Source: Eubacteriales bacterium
GTDB taxonomy: Bacteria; Bacillota; Clostridia; Lachnospirales; Lachnospiraceae
Direction: 5' to 3'
Length of the DNA stretch: 9,354 nucleotides
Assembly: GCA_030536565.1 (NCBI GenBank)
Contig: JAUNPT010000031.1
Span: 1 to 9,354, forward strand
Position 1 is the stretch's first letter, and the number at the start of each line of letters is the position of its first letter. This document shows positions 1 to 5,507 of this stretch, one piece after another. Position numbers and translations under genes: made by a program. The notes under the pieces were generated by a model. The model searched no databases. It saw only the letters and a program-made list of their open reading frames with translations, and was not told the DNA's origin.

Positions 1-192
1 ATAATACAATTGCATCTTTTCTGAGGACTTCATACTTACCTGTATAAGTTCTATGTGAATTATCATTCTTTGTTTGCTCATTAAAAGAAAATTTCTATTT
101 ACAGCTTGTACTGATAATTACATAACGCCGATCTATACCTGCCAGCGTACGCATGTCAAATATTTTCCCGATTGATTTATATCTATAACGAT
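1..192 (-). pseudogene. Degenerate coding remnant, runs off the left edge
   Basis: Read on the minus strand from 192 towards 1, one frame stays open except for a single in-frame TAG at about 100-102. The part before the stop ends in residues like DMRTLAGIDRRYVIISTSCK. The part after it continues with NSHRTYTGKYEVLRKDAIVL and leaves the window at position 1. A TAA lies just upstream in the same frame, at 193-195. A neighbouring frame opens with MRLYNIVIDI, which would suit a frameshifted start. There is no convincing ribosome site. I do not recognise the family. It is read as a decayed gene rather than a functional one, and it could also be chance open sequence. Confidence 0.3.
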
Positions 193-222
193 ATTATATA
201 ACCGCATTTTCAATGTATCTAA

Positions 223-251
223 CGTGAATCCCTTTTTTTATCGTGAATCCC
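223..251. repeat. Two direct copies of CGTGAATCCC
   Basis: The decamer CGTGAATCCC occurs at 223-232 and again at 242-251, 19 bp apart, separated by a T-rich spacer. It lies downstream of the flavodoxin stop, in sequence without a gene. No role is evident; paired repeats of this kind can be protein-binding sites or simple duplications. Confidence 0.45.
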
Positions 252-325
252 GCCAATCTTTATTTATTTCCTTAATCAATACAACCTTTTACTGGTTTCT
301 ATGTGTCAAATGATTCCAGCCATCT

Positions 326-829
326 CTAACTATTCTCAATTACTTTAATTGCCCAGTCTTTGACATTTCTTATATCAGCCTCATCTGGGTGTTTCAAAGC
401 TTCATCAAAATTCTTAATACTTACTTCAAGCTTTTTATCCTCCGGATGCTCATGTAACATGGATACATATCTGTTCCTTACATTCATTGGCATTTTCCCC
501 TGGCAGAAGAAATAATCTTCCATGCTGCTGGTAAACTGACAAAGCTTTTTTACTCTATCAAATAATGATTGATAATATTCTTTGGAGCCGCCAAATCCGG
601 CTGTTCCAAAATATGCTATTCTTTTATTATCCAAGGTCTTCATAAAATCTGCAATTTCCGTACAGCACATTCCTTTATCCGTCCATGAACCAATGAAATA
701 AAAATCTGCAGCAATTCGTTCCTTTGGCTCTCCAATATAAACCACATTTTCATGCAGTGCCTCGTTAATTGCCTCTGCTAATAATCTTGTATTTCCTGTA
801 ATACTTTTGTAAATAATTGCTATCTTCAT
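326..829 (-). CDS. Flavodoxin-like protein
   Basis: This 167-residue protein fits a single short-chain flavodoxin domain, an FMN-binding one-electron carrier of the cytoplasm. The N-terminus is a beta strand (MKIAIIYKS) followed by the phosphate-binding loop SITGNTR at residues 9-15. The middle carries FIGSWTDKGMC (45-55) and YFGTAGFGGS (73-82), which match the loops that hold the isoalloxazine ring, and CQGKMP lies at 109-114. The start at 829 is set by GGAGG six bases upstream. The layout resembles flavodoxin-family proteins of gut Clostridia, including those annotated BilS, the flavodoxin partner of bilirubin reductase. No reductase gene is adjacent, so that role is only a possibility. The nearest clear promoter is that of the upstream RNA (1410-1438), whose terminator stands about 90 bp before the start codon. 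The gene may have a weak promoter of its own or depend on readthrough. Confidence 0.85.
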   Translation of the reverse strand: MKIAIIYKSITGNTRLLAEAINEALHENVVYIGEPKERIAADFYFIGSWTDKGMCCTEIADFMKTLDNKRIAYFGTAGFGGSKEYYQSLFDRVKKLCQFTSSMEDYFFCQGKMPMNVRNRYVSMLHEHPEDKKLEVSIKNFDEALKHPDEADIRNVKDWAIKVIENS

Positions 830-920
830 ATGATTCCTCCGTCCAGTTCAAATCTCACATTTTAAATTTTCAACAACATCATCGCAGATTGCAAACCTAA
901 CCATCATATTTCTTCAAAAT

Positions 921-961
921 ACAAAAAGAAAGGACACCCATCACTTAATTGATCGATGTCC
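921..961 (-). terminator. Intrinsic terminator of the hairpin-array RNA
   Basis: On the minus strand, GGACATCGATCA pairs with TGATGGGTGTCC with one G-G mismatch and one G-U pair, around the loop ATTAAG. TTTCTTTTT follows. This is a standard rho-independent terminator for transcription running towards the flavodoxin gene. The right arm (TGATGG) could also pair with CCATCA further upstream in the same RNA, so an antiterminated form is conceivable but unproven. Confidence 0.85.
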
Positions 962-1403
962 CTCAACTTTTCTTGTACACGTTGTTGACCTCCGTGTTTT
1001 CTGTTCTTTAATTCTTGAATGAAGCCTTCGCCGTTCTTGAATCAAATCACATTGATGGTTGATAAGTTTAATGAAGTTCTCACCATTTCTCTTATCTGTT
1101 TCTTAGTTACCTTTTTCTACTTAGATGAATCTCTCGACATCCTTTCGATTACTATCTGGTTTCTGAAACTCTCGCCATTAACCATCTACTTTTGTGTACC
1201 TAGACTTGTGAAGCTCTCGCCACTTTTTACTGAGTTTACATTCAGCGTCTTATTACACTTGCTTAGATACTGTTCATTCCATTTCTACTACTGTTAAGCT
1301 CTCGCAACATTTCGATTTTATAATCTCGATTGATGAAGCTCTCGCCATCTTTCTTTATTGATTATATTGTAATGATTTGTATCTGTTACCTTGTCTCTTT
1401 GTA
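922..1403 (-). ncRNA. Candidate structured RNA with seven like-looped hairpins
   Basis: This stretch has a consensus promoter at one end and an intrinsic terminator at the other, giving a transcript of about 480 nt. Its minus-strand frames are broken by many stops and no ribosome site leads a plausible gene. Its core (1017-1349) holds seven copies of a hairpin displaying a loop like CGAGAGCU. Near the 3' end, ACACG pairs with CGTGT around a loop containing GAGGTC, followed by the terminator. The stems change in sequence yet keep pairing, which favours RNA function over chance. I do not recognise the class; it is neither tmRNA, RNase P RNA nor 6S RNA by eye. It may be free-standing, perhaps binding several copies of a protein or RNA partner, or a very long leader of the flavodoxin gene. 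Confidence 0.7.
1017..1349 (-). repeat. Array of seven degenerate hairpin repeats, consensus GGCGAGAGCUUC
   Basis: Hairpins lie at 1332-1349, 1292-1309, 1208-1223, 1164-1177, 1124-1141, 1070-1087 and 1017-1036, listed 5' to 3' in the RNA. Stems in the same order are GATGG/TCATC, TGTTG/TAACA, GTGG/TCAC, TGG/TCA, GATG/CATC, AATGG/TCATT and, less perfectly, GAACG/CATTC. Loops are variants of CGAGAGCU, closed in most copies by a G-U pair. Four copies have an outer helix: ATAATC/GATTAT, GGTT/AACC, GATAAG/CTTATC and TTGATTC/GAATTAA. In the last three, the two helices are separated by short A/G-rich internal loops. Centre-to-centre spacing is irregular, from 38 to 85 bases. Confidence 0.75.
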
Positions 1404-1409
1404 TTTATT

Positions 1410-1438
1410 ATAATACAATCCTTTTCTTAATTTGTCAA
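1410..1438 (-). promoter_or_regulatory. Promoter of the hairpin-array RNA
   Basis: TTGACA at 1433-1438 is separated by exactly 17 bp from TATTAT at 1410-1415, read on the minus strand. Transcription would begin near 1403, downstream of the DUF134-fusion stop codon, so the RNA does not depend on that gene. The layout matches the promoter of the other candidate RNA. Confidence 0.85.
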
Positions 1439-1482
1439 CCTATTAATCAAAAGTTATTTAATTGTCCATCTATTTGCTCCAT

Positions 1483-1500
1483 TTGACATATAATTGTCAA
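1483..1500. repeat. Inverted repeat TTGACA-N6-TGTCAA
   Basis: Perfect 6-bp arms flank the AT-only centre TATAAT. It lies between the fusion gene and the promoter at 1410-1438, about 45 bp upstream of its -35 box. On the minus strand it has no -10 at the proper distance, so it is more likely an operator or a weak 3' hairpin than a promoter. Confidence 0.4.
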
Positions 1501-1563
1501 GCAATTCTCTCCACTTCCTATCATCTTCCCCTTGGAAGGAAAAGCATTATTCAAATAAATGAC

Positions 1564-2337
1564 TTAATGGCAACTATGATTTGTACAGCCTTGTTCACCG
1601 CAAGTATGTCCTTCGCCATGTTCGTGGTCGTGATGATTGCAATGAACATCAGGATTGAAAGAAAGAGTATCAGCTAAAAGAGCGTTGACCGCTTCATCTG
1701 CATTTCCCTGAACACCACCGTACAGCTTAAGACCTGCCTCTGCAAGAGCCATTTGCGCTCCTCCGCCGATTCCACCGCAGATAAGTGTATCTACCTTATT
1801 CGCAACTAAGAATCCTGCTAATGCACCATGACCGCTTCCGTTTGTATCAGCAACCTCGGCAGAAACAACCTTACCGTTTTCTACATCATAAAATTTAAAC
1901 TGTTCGGTATGACCGAAATGCTGAAAAATCTCTCCATTTTCATAAGTAACTGCAATTCTCATAATATTATCTCCTCGTATAATAATGTTTTTGACTTCTT
2001 CTTGATTTTGTTTTTCACAATTCTTTTTATAGCACCACCTCGGATTGCCGTCACAAAGTCTGTAGTTTCCACCTTCTATCACAAGCTGCCTGCCTTTCAC
2101 AAGACTGTCTGCAATTTTACATCTTGCACTCTCATAAATTTCCGTTGCAGTAGAGCGTGAAATTTCCATCTGTTTCGCACATTGCTCATGCGTCTGTTTT
2201 TCTGAATCAATCAGGCGGATTGCTTCAAATTCATCCATCGTAAGAAACACAGGCTCCATATTTTCGGCGTCCTCGGGTGAAAAAACTTTTACTGATGGCT
2301 CACTGCAAATTCTACGGCATCGTTGTGGTCGTGGCAT
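1564..2337 (-). CDS. DUF134 (UPF0251) - NifX-like fusion protein
   Basis: The 257-residue product has two parts. Residues 1-115 match DUF134/UPF0251: the start MPRPQRCRRIC with cysteines 7 and 11, the segment PVFLTMDEFEAIRLID, a helix-turn-helix-like stretch (about 47-75) and a tail with cysteines 95, 102 and 107. Residues 126-225 match the NifX/NifB-C dinitrogenase iron-molybdenum cofactor domain (MRIAVTYENGEIFQHFGHTEQF, then GGIGGGAQ). The C-terminus (232-257) is rich in His and Cys, suggesting metal binding. The start at 2337 has GGAGG seven bases upstream; the frame opens further up but lacks a ribosome site there. No nitrogenase genes are present, so a general role in metal or iron-sulfur handling is more likely than nitrogen fixation. 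A promoter and a palindrome over the start site suggest self-regulation. Confidence 0.85.
   Translation of the reverse strand: MPRPQRCRRICSEPSVKVFSPEDAENMEPVFLTMDEFEAIRLIDSEKQTHEQCAKQMEISRSTATEIYESARCKIADSLVKGRQLVIEGGNYRLCDGNPRWCYKKNCEKQNQEEVKNIIIRGDNIMRIAVTYENGEIFQHFGHTEQFKFYDVENGKVVSAEVADTNGSGHGALAGFLVANKVDTLICGGIGGGAQMALAEAGLKLYGGVQGNADEAVNALLADTLSFNPDVHCNHHDHEHGEGHTCGEQGCTNHSCH
1960..1977 (-). promoter_or_regulatory. Internal ribosome site and start codon for a NifX-only product
   Basis: Inside the fusion gene, CGAGGAG at 1971-1977 precedes an in-frame ATG at 1960-1962 by 8 bases. That ATG is Met126, exactly where the NifX-like domain begins. Starting here would give a 132-residue protein containing the cofactor domain and the His/Cys tail but not the DNA-binding half. 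Confidence 0.6.
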
Positions 2338-2356
2338 TACTATCCCTCCTTGTTTC

Positions 2357-2368
2357 CGGCATATGCCG
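2357..2368. promoter_or_regulatory. Perfect 12-bp palindrome at the DUF134-fusion start site
   Basis: CGGCATATGCCG is fully self-complementary and directly abuts the -10 box, covering the expected transcription start. Its GC content stands out from the AT-rich surroundings. A bound repressor here would block transcription; the gene's own helix-turn-helix domain is the obvious candidate. Confidence 0.5.
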
Positions 2369-2397
2369 ATTATATCACATTTTCTTTCAAATTTCAA
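2369..2397 (-). promoter_or_regulatory. Promoter of the DUF134-NifX fusion gene
   Basis: TTGAAA (2392-2397) and TATAAT (2369-2374) are spaced 17 bp on the minus strand, with the start codon about 30 bp downstream. Both boxes match the housekeeping sigma consensus well. Confidence 0.8.
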
Positions 2398-2428
2398 TAG
2401 CAATAGCGGCTGTTTTCTAAGTTGTTTT

Positions 2429-2566
2429 CTATGTGAAAACAATTATTTTCATTGTCCCCCTTATCTTACTAACCACAATCCCATTCATATCACAACTGAT
2501 ATGGTTTTTAACCAAATCTTTCACTGGCTTAACAAAACTATCTTTTTGATGCTCCTGATTCTGCAT
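2429..2566 (-). CDS. Doubtful 45-residue open frame
   Basis: An ATG-initiated frame encodes MQNQEHQKDSFVKPVKDLVK followed by 25 more residues, ending in MKIIVFT. The composition is protein-like and the frame extends upstream of the ATG to a stop at about 2604-2606. However, no ribosome site precedes the ATG, an inverted repeat (2486-2503) lies within it, and the opposite strand is also open here. I do not recognise a family. It may be a remnant of a longer gene or chance. Confidence 0.15.
   Translation of the reverse strand: MQNQEHQKDSFVKPVKDLVKNHISCDMNGIVVSKIRGTMKIIVFT
2434..2514. repeat. Three short inverted repeats
   Basis: TGAAAA-N6-TTTTCA lies at 2434-2451, CATATCA-CAAC-TGATATG at 2486-2503 and TGGTT-TTT-AACCA at 2502-2514. 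The second has perfect 7-bp arms. They lie 40 to 120 bp upstream of the DUF134-fusion -35 box and could be operators or RNA hairpins. Apart from these, the gap between 2338 and 2946 holds the promoter and operator at 2357-2397, a doubtful small frame, a hairpin at 2621-2659, a GC-rich patch and the pflB terminator. Confidence 0.4.
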
Positions 2567-2615
2567 CTTATCACGAAAGGATTTAAGTTTTTTTATACAA
2601 CTTTAGTTTTATTGC

Positions 2616-2659
2616 ACATAAAAATAGAACAACTAAGATATTCTCAGTTGTCCTATTTT
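2616..2659 (-). terminator. Long hairpin, probably a minus-strand terminator
   Basis: The 39-nt element has arms AAAATAG, ACAACT and AGA, mirrored by TCT, AGTTGT and CTATTTT around the loop TAT, with single-base breaks at three symmetric places. On the plus strand these breaks are A-C mismatches. On the minus strand they become G-U pairs, so only the minus-strand RNA pairs without interruption. The T-run at its 3' end lies partly in the stem. This points to a transcript coming from the pflB side and ending here, beyond the main pflB terminator. Confidence 0.5.
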
Positions 2660-2681
2660 ACATCTTAATCTATTTGATTTT

Positions 2682-2721
2682 TACACCATTTTTTACACCA
2701 ATTATATAATAAACTACACCA
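2682..2721. repeat. Three direct copies of TACACCA
   Basis: TACACCA occurs at 2682-2688, 2694-2700 and 2715-2721, mostly followed by T-runs. On the minus strand this reads as repeated TGGTGTA. One copy can pair with GCCATTT near 2760 in a minus-strand RNA. Function unknown. Confidence 0.35.
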
Positions 2722-2731
2722 TTTTATGATA

Positions 2732-2866
2732 AGTTACGATAACTAGAATATTCCTACAAATGGCTTAAATACTGTATTTGCAGTACTTTCCATAGTCTTC
2801 CTAACAATCCGTGCCATCTCGACCGCCTGTCGGCGCTCTCGATGTGGGCTTCCGCCCTATAAAACC
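2732..2866 (-). other. GC-rich, hairpin-bearing patch downstream of pflB
   Basis: The segment 2790-2866 is much richer in GC than the DNA around it. On the minus strand it can form GGGC-GGAA-GCCC, a stem CATC/GATG continuing into CGCC-GACA-GGCG, and TACTG-CAAATA-CAGTA. AGTTA-CGA-TAACT lies just beyond. A 24-residue frame (2743-2817, MARIVRKTMESTANTVFKPF and so on) ends at TAG, but its only upstream ribosome-like sequence is weak. It could be a small RNA, an extended pflB 3' region or the end of a foreign element. Confidence 0.3.
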
Positions 2867-2873
2867 GTCCAAT

Positions 2874-2906
2874 AAAAAACGGAACCTCATGCGAGCATGG
2901 GTTCCG
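2874..2906 (-). terminator. pflB terminator
   Basis: On the minus strand, CGGAACC-CATGC pairs with GCATG-GGTTCCG with a bulge and a two-base loop, followed by TTTTTT. It stands 40 bp after the pflB stop codon. The stem would also form on the opposite strand, but the T-run there is weaker. Confidence 0.9.
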
Positions 2907-2946
2907 CTTTTATTGTCCGCTTTTGCACGGCTCTATTATTTACATA

Positions 2947-5199
2947 TTACATGTGATCATGGAATGTTCTTGAAATAACATCCATCTGCTGTTCCTTTGT
3001 AAGGTCAATGAACTTAACAGCATATCCTGATACACGGATTGTAAAGTTAGCATACTCTGGCTTTTCTGGGTGAGCCATAGCATCAAGTAACTTATCCTTA
3101 CCGAATACATTTACATTTAAGTGGTGTGCACCCTGTGTAAAGTAACCATCCATAACATTTACAAGGTTAGCAATTCTCTCATCTTCATTGTGTCCTAATG
3201 CATCTGGGTTCATTGTCTGTGTATTAGAAATACCATCTAATGCCCACTCATAAGGAAGCTTTGTTAATGAGTTAAGTGAAGCTAAAAGACCGTTCTGTTC
3301 AGCACCGTAACTTGGGTTAGCACCTGGAGCAAGTGGAGTCCATGCCTTACGTCCGTCAGGCATAGCACCTGTGTACTTTCCATAAACTACATTAGATGTA
3401 ATTGTAAGGATTGATGTTGTAGGCTCTGAATTTCTATAAGTATGTCTCTTCTTAATCTTCTCAAGGAATGTTTCAAGAAGCCATACAGCAATATCATCAG
3501 CTCTGTCATCGTCGTTACCATATCTTGGGAAATCTCCTTCGATTTCGTAATCAACTACAAGACCATTCTCATCACGAACTGGCTTAACCTTAGCATATTT
3601 AATAGCTGAAAGAGAATCTACTACATGTGAGAAACCAGCAATACCTGTAGCGAATGTTCTCTTAACATCTGTATCAATAAGAGCCATCTGAGCTGCTTCG
3701 TAGTAGTATTTATCATGCATATACTGAATTAAGTTAAGGATATTAACATAAAGGTCTGCTAACCAATCCATTTCAGCATCATATTTCTTAATAACTTCAT
3801 CATAATCAAGAATTTCTGAAGTAATAGGCTTTGTATCTGGGCCTACCTGCTTGCCTGACTTTTCATCAACACCACCATTGATAGCAAAAAGAAGACACTT
3901 AGCAAGATTAGCTCTGGCTCCGAAGAACTGCATCTCCTTACCTGTCTGTGTAGCAGATACACAACAGCAGATTGAGTAATCATCTCCCCATGTAACCTTC
4001 ATAACATCATCGTTCTCATACTGGATTGAAGATGTATCAACAGAAATCTTAGCAGCATACTTCTTGAAGTTCTCTGGTAACTTAGCTGAGTAAAGTACAG
4101 TAAGGTTTGGTTCTGGTGATGGTCCCATGTTCTCAAGTGTATGAAGGAATCTGTAGTCAGTCTTTGTAACCATTGAACGTCCATCGATACCTGTACCACC
4201 AACTTCAAGTGTAGCCCATGTAGGATCTCCTGAGAATAATTCATTGTATGACTGGATTCTTGCAAACTTAACCATTCTGAACTTCATTACCATATGGTCA
4301 ATAAGCTCCTGAGCTTCCTTCTCTGTAAGCTTTCCAGCCTCTAAATCTCTCTGGATATAGATATCAAGGAATGTAGAAACACGTCCAACTGACATAGCAG
4401 CACCATTCTGTGTCTTAATAGCTGCAAGGTAACCAAAGTATAACCACTGGCAAGCTTCTCTTGCGTCCTTAGCTGGCTGTGAAATATCATAACCATAGCT
4501 TTCAGCCATCTTCTTCATACCAGCTAATGCCTTATACTGGTCTGAAATTTCTTCTCTCTGACGAATAATATCATCTGTCATTGTTCCACAACCACAATTG
4601 GCATGATCCTTAGCCTTCTGCTCCATTAAGTAATCAATACCATAAAGAGCTACTCTTCTGTAATCACCTACGATACGTCCACGTCCGTAAGTATCTGGAA
4701 GACCTGTGATGATATGGCAGTGACGAGCTGCTCTCATCTCTGGTGTGTAAGCATCAAATACACCCTGATTATGTGTCTTGTGATATTCTGTAAAGATTTT
4801 ATGGAAAGCTGGATTTGGCTCATAACCATAGTTCTTAGCAGCTTCCTCTGCCATCTTAATTCCACCGAAAGGCATAAATGCTCTCTTTAATGGCTTGTCT
4901 GTCTGAAGACCTACAATTCTTTCAAGGTCTTTCATTGATTCATCTATATATCCAGGGCCATAAGCTGTAAGACCAGCAACAACTTCTGTCTCACACTCTA
5001 AAACTCCGCCCTTTGCTCTCTCTTCCTTCTGTAATTCCTGAAGTCTTCCCCAAAGCTTATTTGTAGCTTCTGTAGGTCCTTCAAGGAAACTTTCATCGCC
5101 ATCATATGGCTTGTAGTTCTTCTGAATGAAATCTCTTACATTGATTTCTTCTTTCCAAAGTCTACCTTCGAAACCGTTCCACTGTTCCTTCTGTAACAT
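2947..5199 (-). CDS. pflB: Formate C-acetyltransferase (pyruvate formate-lyase)
   Basis: The 750-residue protein has the usual PflB length. It converts pyruvate and coenzyme A to acetyl-CoA and formate in the cytoplasm, under anaerobic conditions only, because it works through a glycyl radical. The active-site cysteines lie in SICCCVSATQTGKEMQFFGA; by comparison with E. coli Cys418-Cys419 they should be Cys412-Cys413 here, with an additional Cys411. The radical glycine is Gly725 in IRVSGYAVKF near the C-terminus. The start at 5199 (MLQKEQWNGFEG) has AGGAGG seven bases upstream and matches the family N-terminus; the open frame continues 42 codons upstream but into leader sequence. It is a single-gene unit ending at the terminator at 2874-2906. 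The activating enzyme gene pflA, often adjacent, is absent from the window. Confidence 0.97.
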   Translation of the reverse strand: MLQKEQWNGFEGRLWKEEINVRDFIQKNYKPYDGDESFLEGPTEATNKLWGRLQELQKEERAKGGVLECETEVVAGLTAYGPGYIDESMKDLERIVGLQTDKPLKRAFMPFGGIKMAEEAAKNYGYEPNPAFHKIFTEYHKTHNQGVFDAYTPEMRAARHCHIITGLPDTYGRGRIVGDYRRVALYGIDYLMEQKAKDHANCGCGTMTDDIIRQREEISDQYKALAGMKKMAESYGYDISQPAKDAREACQWLYFGYLAAIKTQNGAAMSVGRVSTFLDIYIQRDLEAGKLTEKEAQELIDHMVMKFRMVKFARIQSYNELFSGDPTWATLEVGGTGIDGRSMVTKTDYRFLHTLENMGPSPEPNLTVLYSAKLPENFKKYAAKISVDTSSIQYENDDVMKVTWGDDYSICCCVSATQTGKEMQFFGARANLAKCLLFAINGGVDEKSGKQVGPDTKPITSEILDYDEVIKKYDAEMDWLADLYVNILNLIQYMHDKYYYEAAQMALIDTDVKRTFATGIAGFSHVVDSLSAIKYAKVKPVRDENGLVVDYEIEGDFPRYGNDDDRADDIAVWLLETFLEKIKKRHTYRNSEPTTSILTITSNVVYGKYTGAMPDGRKAWTPLAPGANPSYGAEQNGLLASLNSLTKLPYEWALDGISNTQTMNPDALGHNEDERIANLVNVMDGYFTQGAHHLNVNVFGKDKLLDAMAHPEKPEYANFTIRVSGYAVKFIDLTKEQQMDVISRTFHDHM

Positions 5200-5461
5200 T
5201 GTAATCCTCCTTATTTTGCTTATGCCTTTTAATTTGCCTTGTACTTTTATTTGTACATTGTATACATAGTATGTTATAAAAAAATTTGTCTGATAAAATG
5301 AACGATAACATTTATAAAAATTCATTCGTACATTTTACGATTGAAAAAATATTAAAATTATTTAAAATCATTATGATAAAATTATATAAAAATAAAATAA
5401 TTACTATTTATTTTTTTTTTAAATAAAATACAATCATTAAATAATCAAAAAATTATCGTAC
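5200..5461 (-). promoter_or_regulatory. pflB upstream region with inverted repeats, no clear promoter
   Basis: This very AT-rich leader separates pflB from the RNA terminator. I see TATAAT on the minus strand at 5381-5386 but no good -35 box, so the start site is uncertain. TCGTA-N5-TACGA, a perfect inverted repeat, lies at 5326-5340. ATGTTAT and ATAACAT face each other at 5271-5277 and 5305-5311. TTGTAC is repeated at 5239-5244 and 5251-5256. None matches the Rex consensus often found at fermentation genes. These are candidate operators only. Confidence 0.4.
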
Positions 5462-5507
5462 AAAAAAACGACCGCTATATCAACTTTACTTCTGATACAA
5501 CGGTCGT
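5462..5507 (-). terminator. Strong terminator of the long candidate RNA
   Basis: On the minus strand, ACGACCG pairs with CGGTCGT, and the helix continues inward as TTGTATCA with TGATATAG through two wobble pairs. This gives about 15 bp closed by a 10-base loop and followed by seven T. No protein gene ends just upstream, which shows that something non-coding is transcribed here. Confidence 0.9.

Noticed and set aside
1019..1297. Plus-strand open frame of 92 codons
   Set aside because: It lies over the hairpin array, lacks a ribosome site, and its repeated KLSP-like residues simply reflect the RNA repeats.
1017..1349. CRISPR array
   Set aside because: The repeats are short and degenerate, spacing varies from 38 to 85 bases, and each copy forms its own compensated hairpin inside a promoter-terminator unit. 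No cas genes are present.
922..1403. tmRNA, RNase P RNA or 6S RNA
   Set aside because: No tRNA-like ends or T-loop, no conserved RNase P core, and no 6S-like long bulged duplex were seen.
1828..2160. Plus-strand open frame of 110 codons
   Set aside because: It is antisense to the DUF134-NifX fusion, with no ribosome site or family resemblance.
2338..2442. Upstream start for the DUF134 fusion (35 extra residues)
   Set aside because: The extension covers the promoter and palindrome, while the ATG at 2337 has a good ribosome site and the family motif MPRPxxCRR.
5200..5325. N-terminal extension of PflB by 42 residues
   Set aside because: The extension has no ribosome site and an unrelated composition. 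The ATG at 5199 has AGGAGG and begins the family's normal N-terminus.
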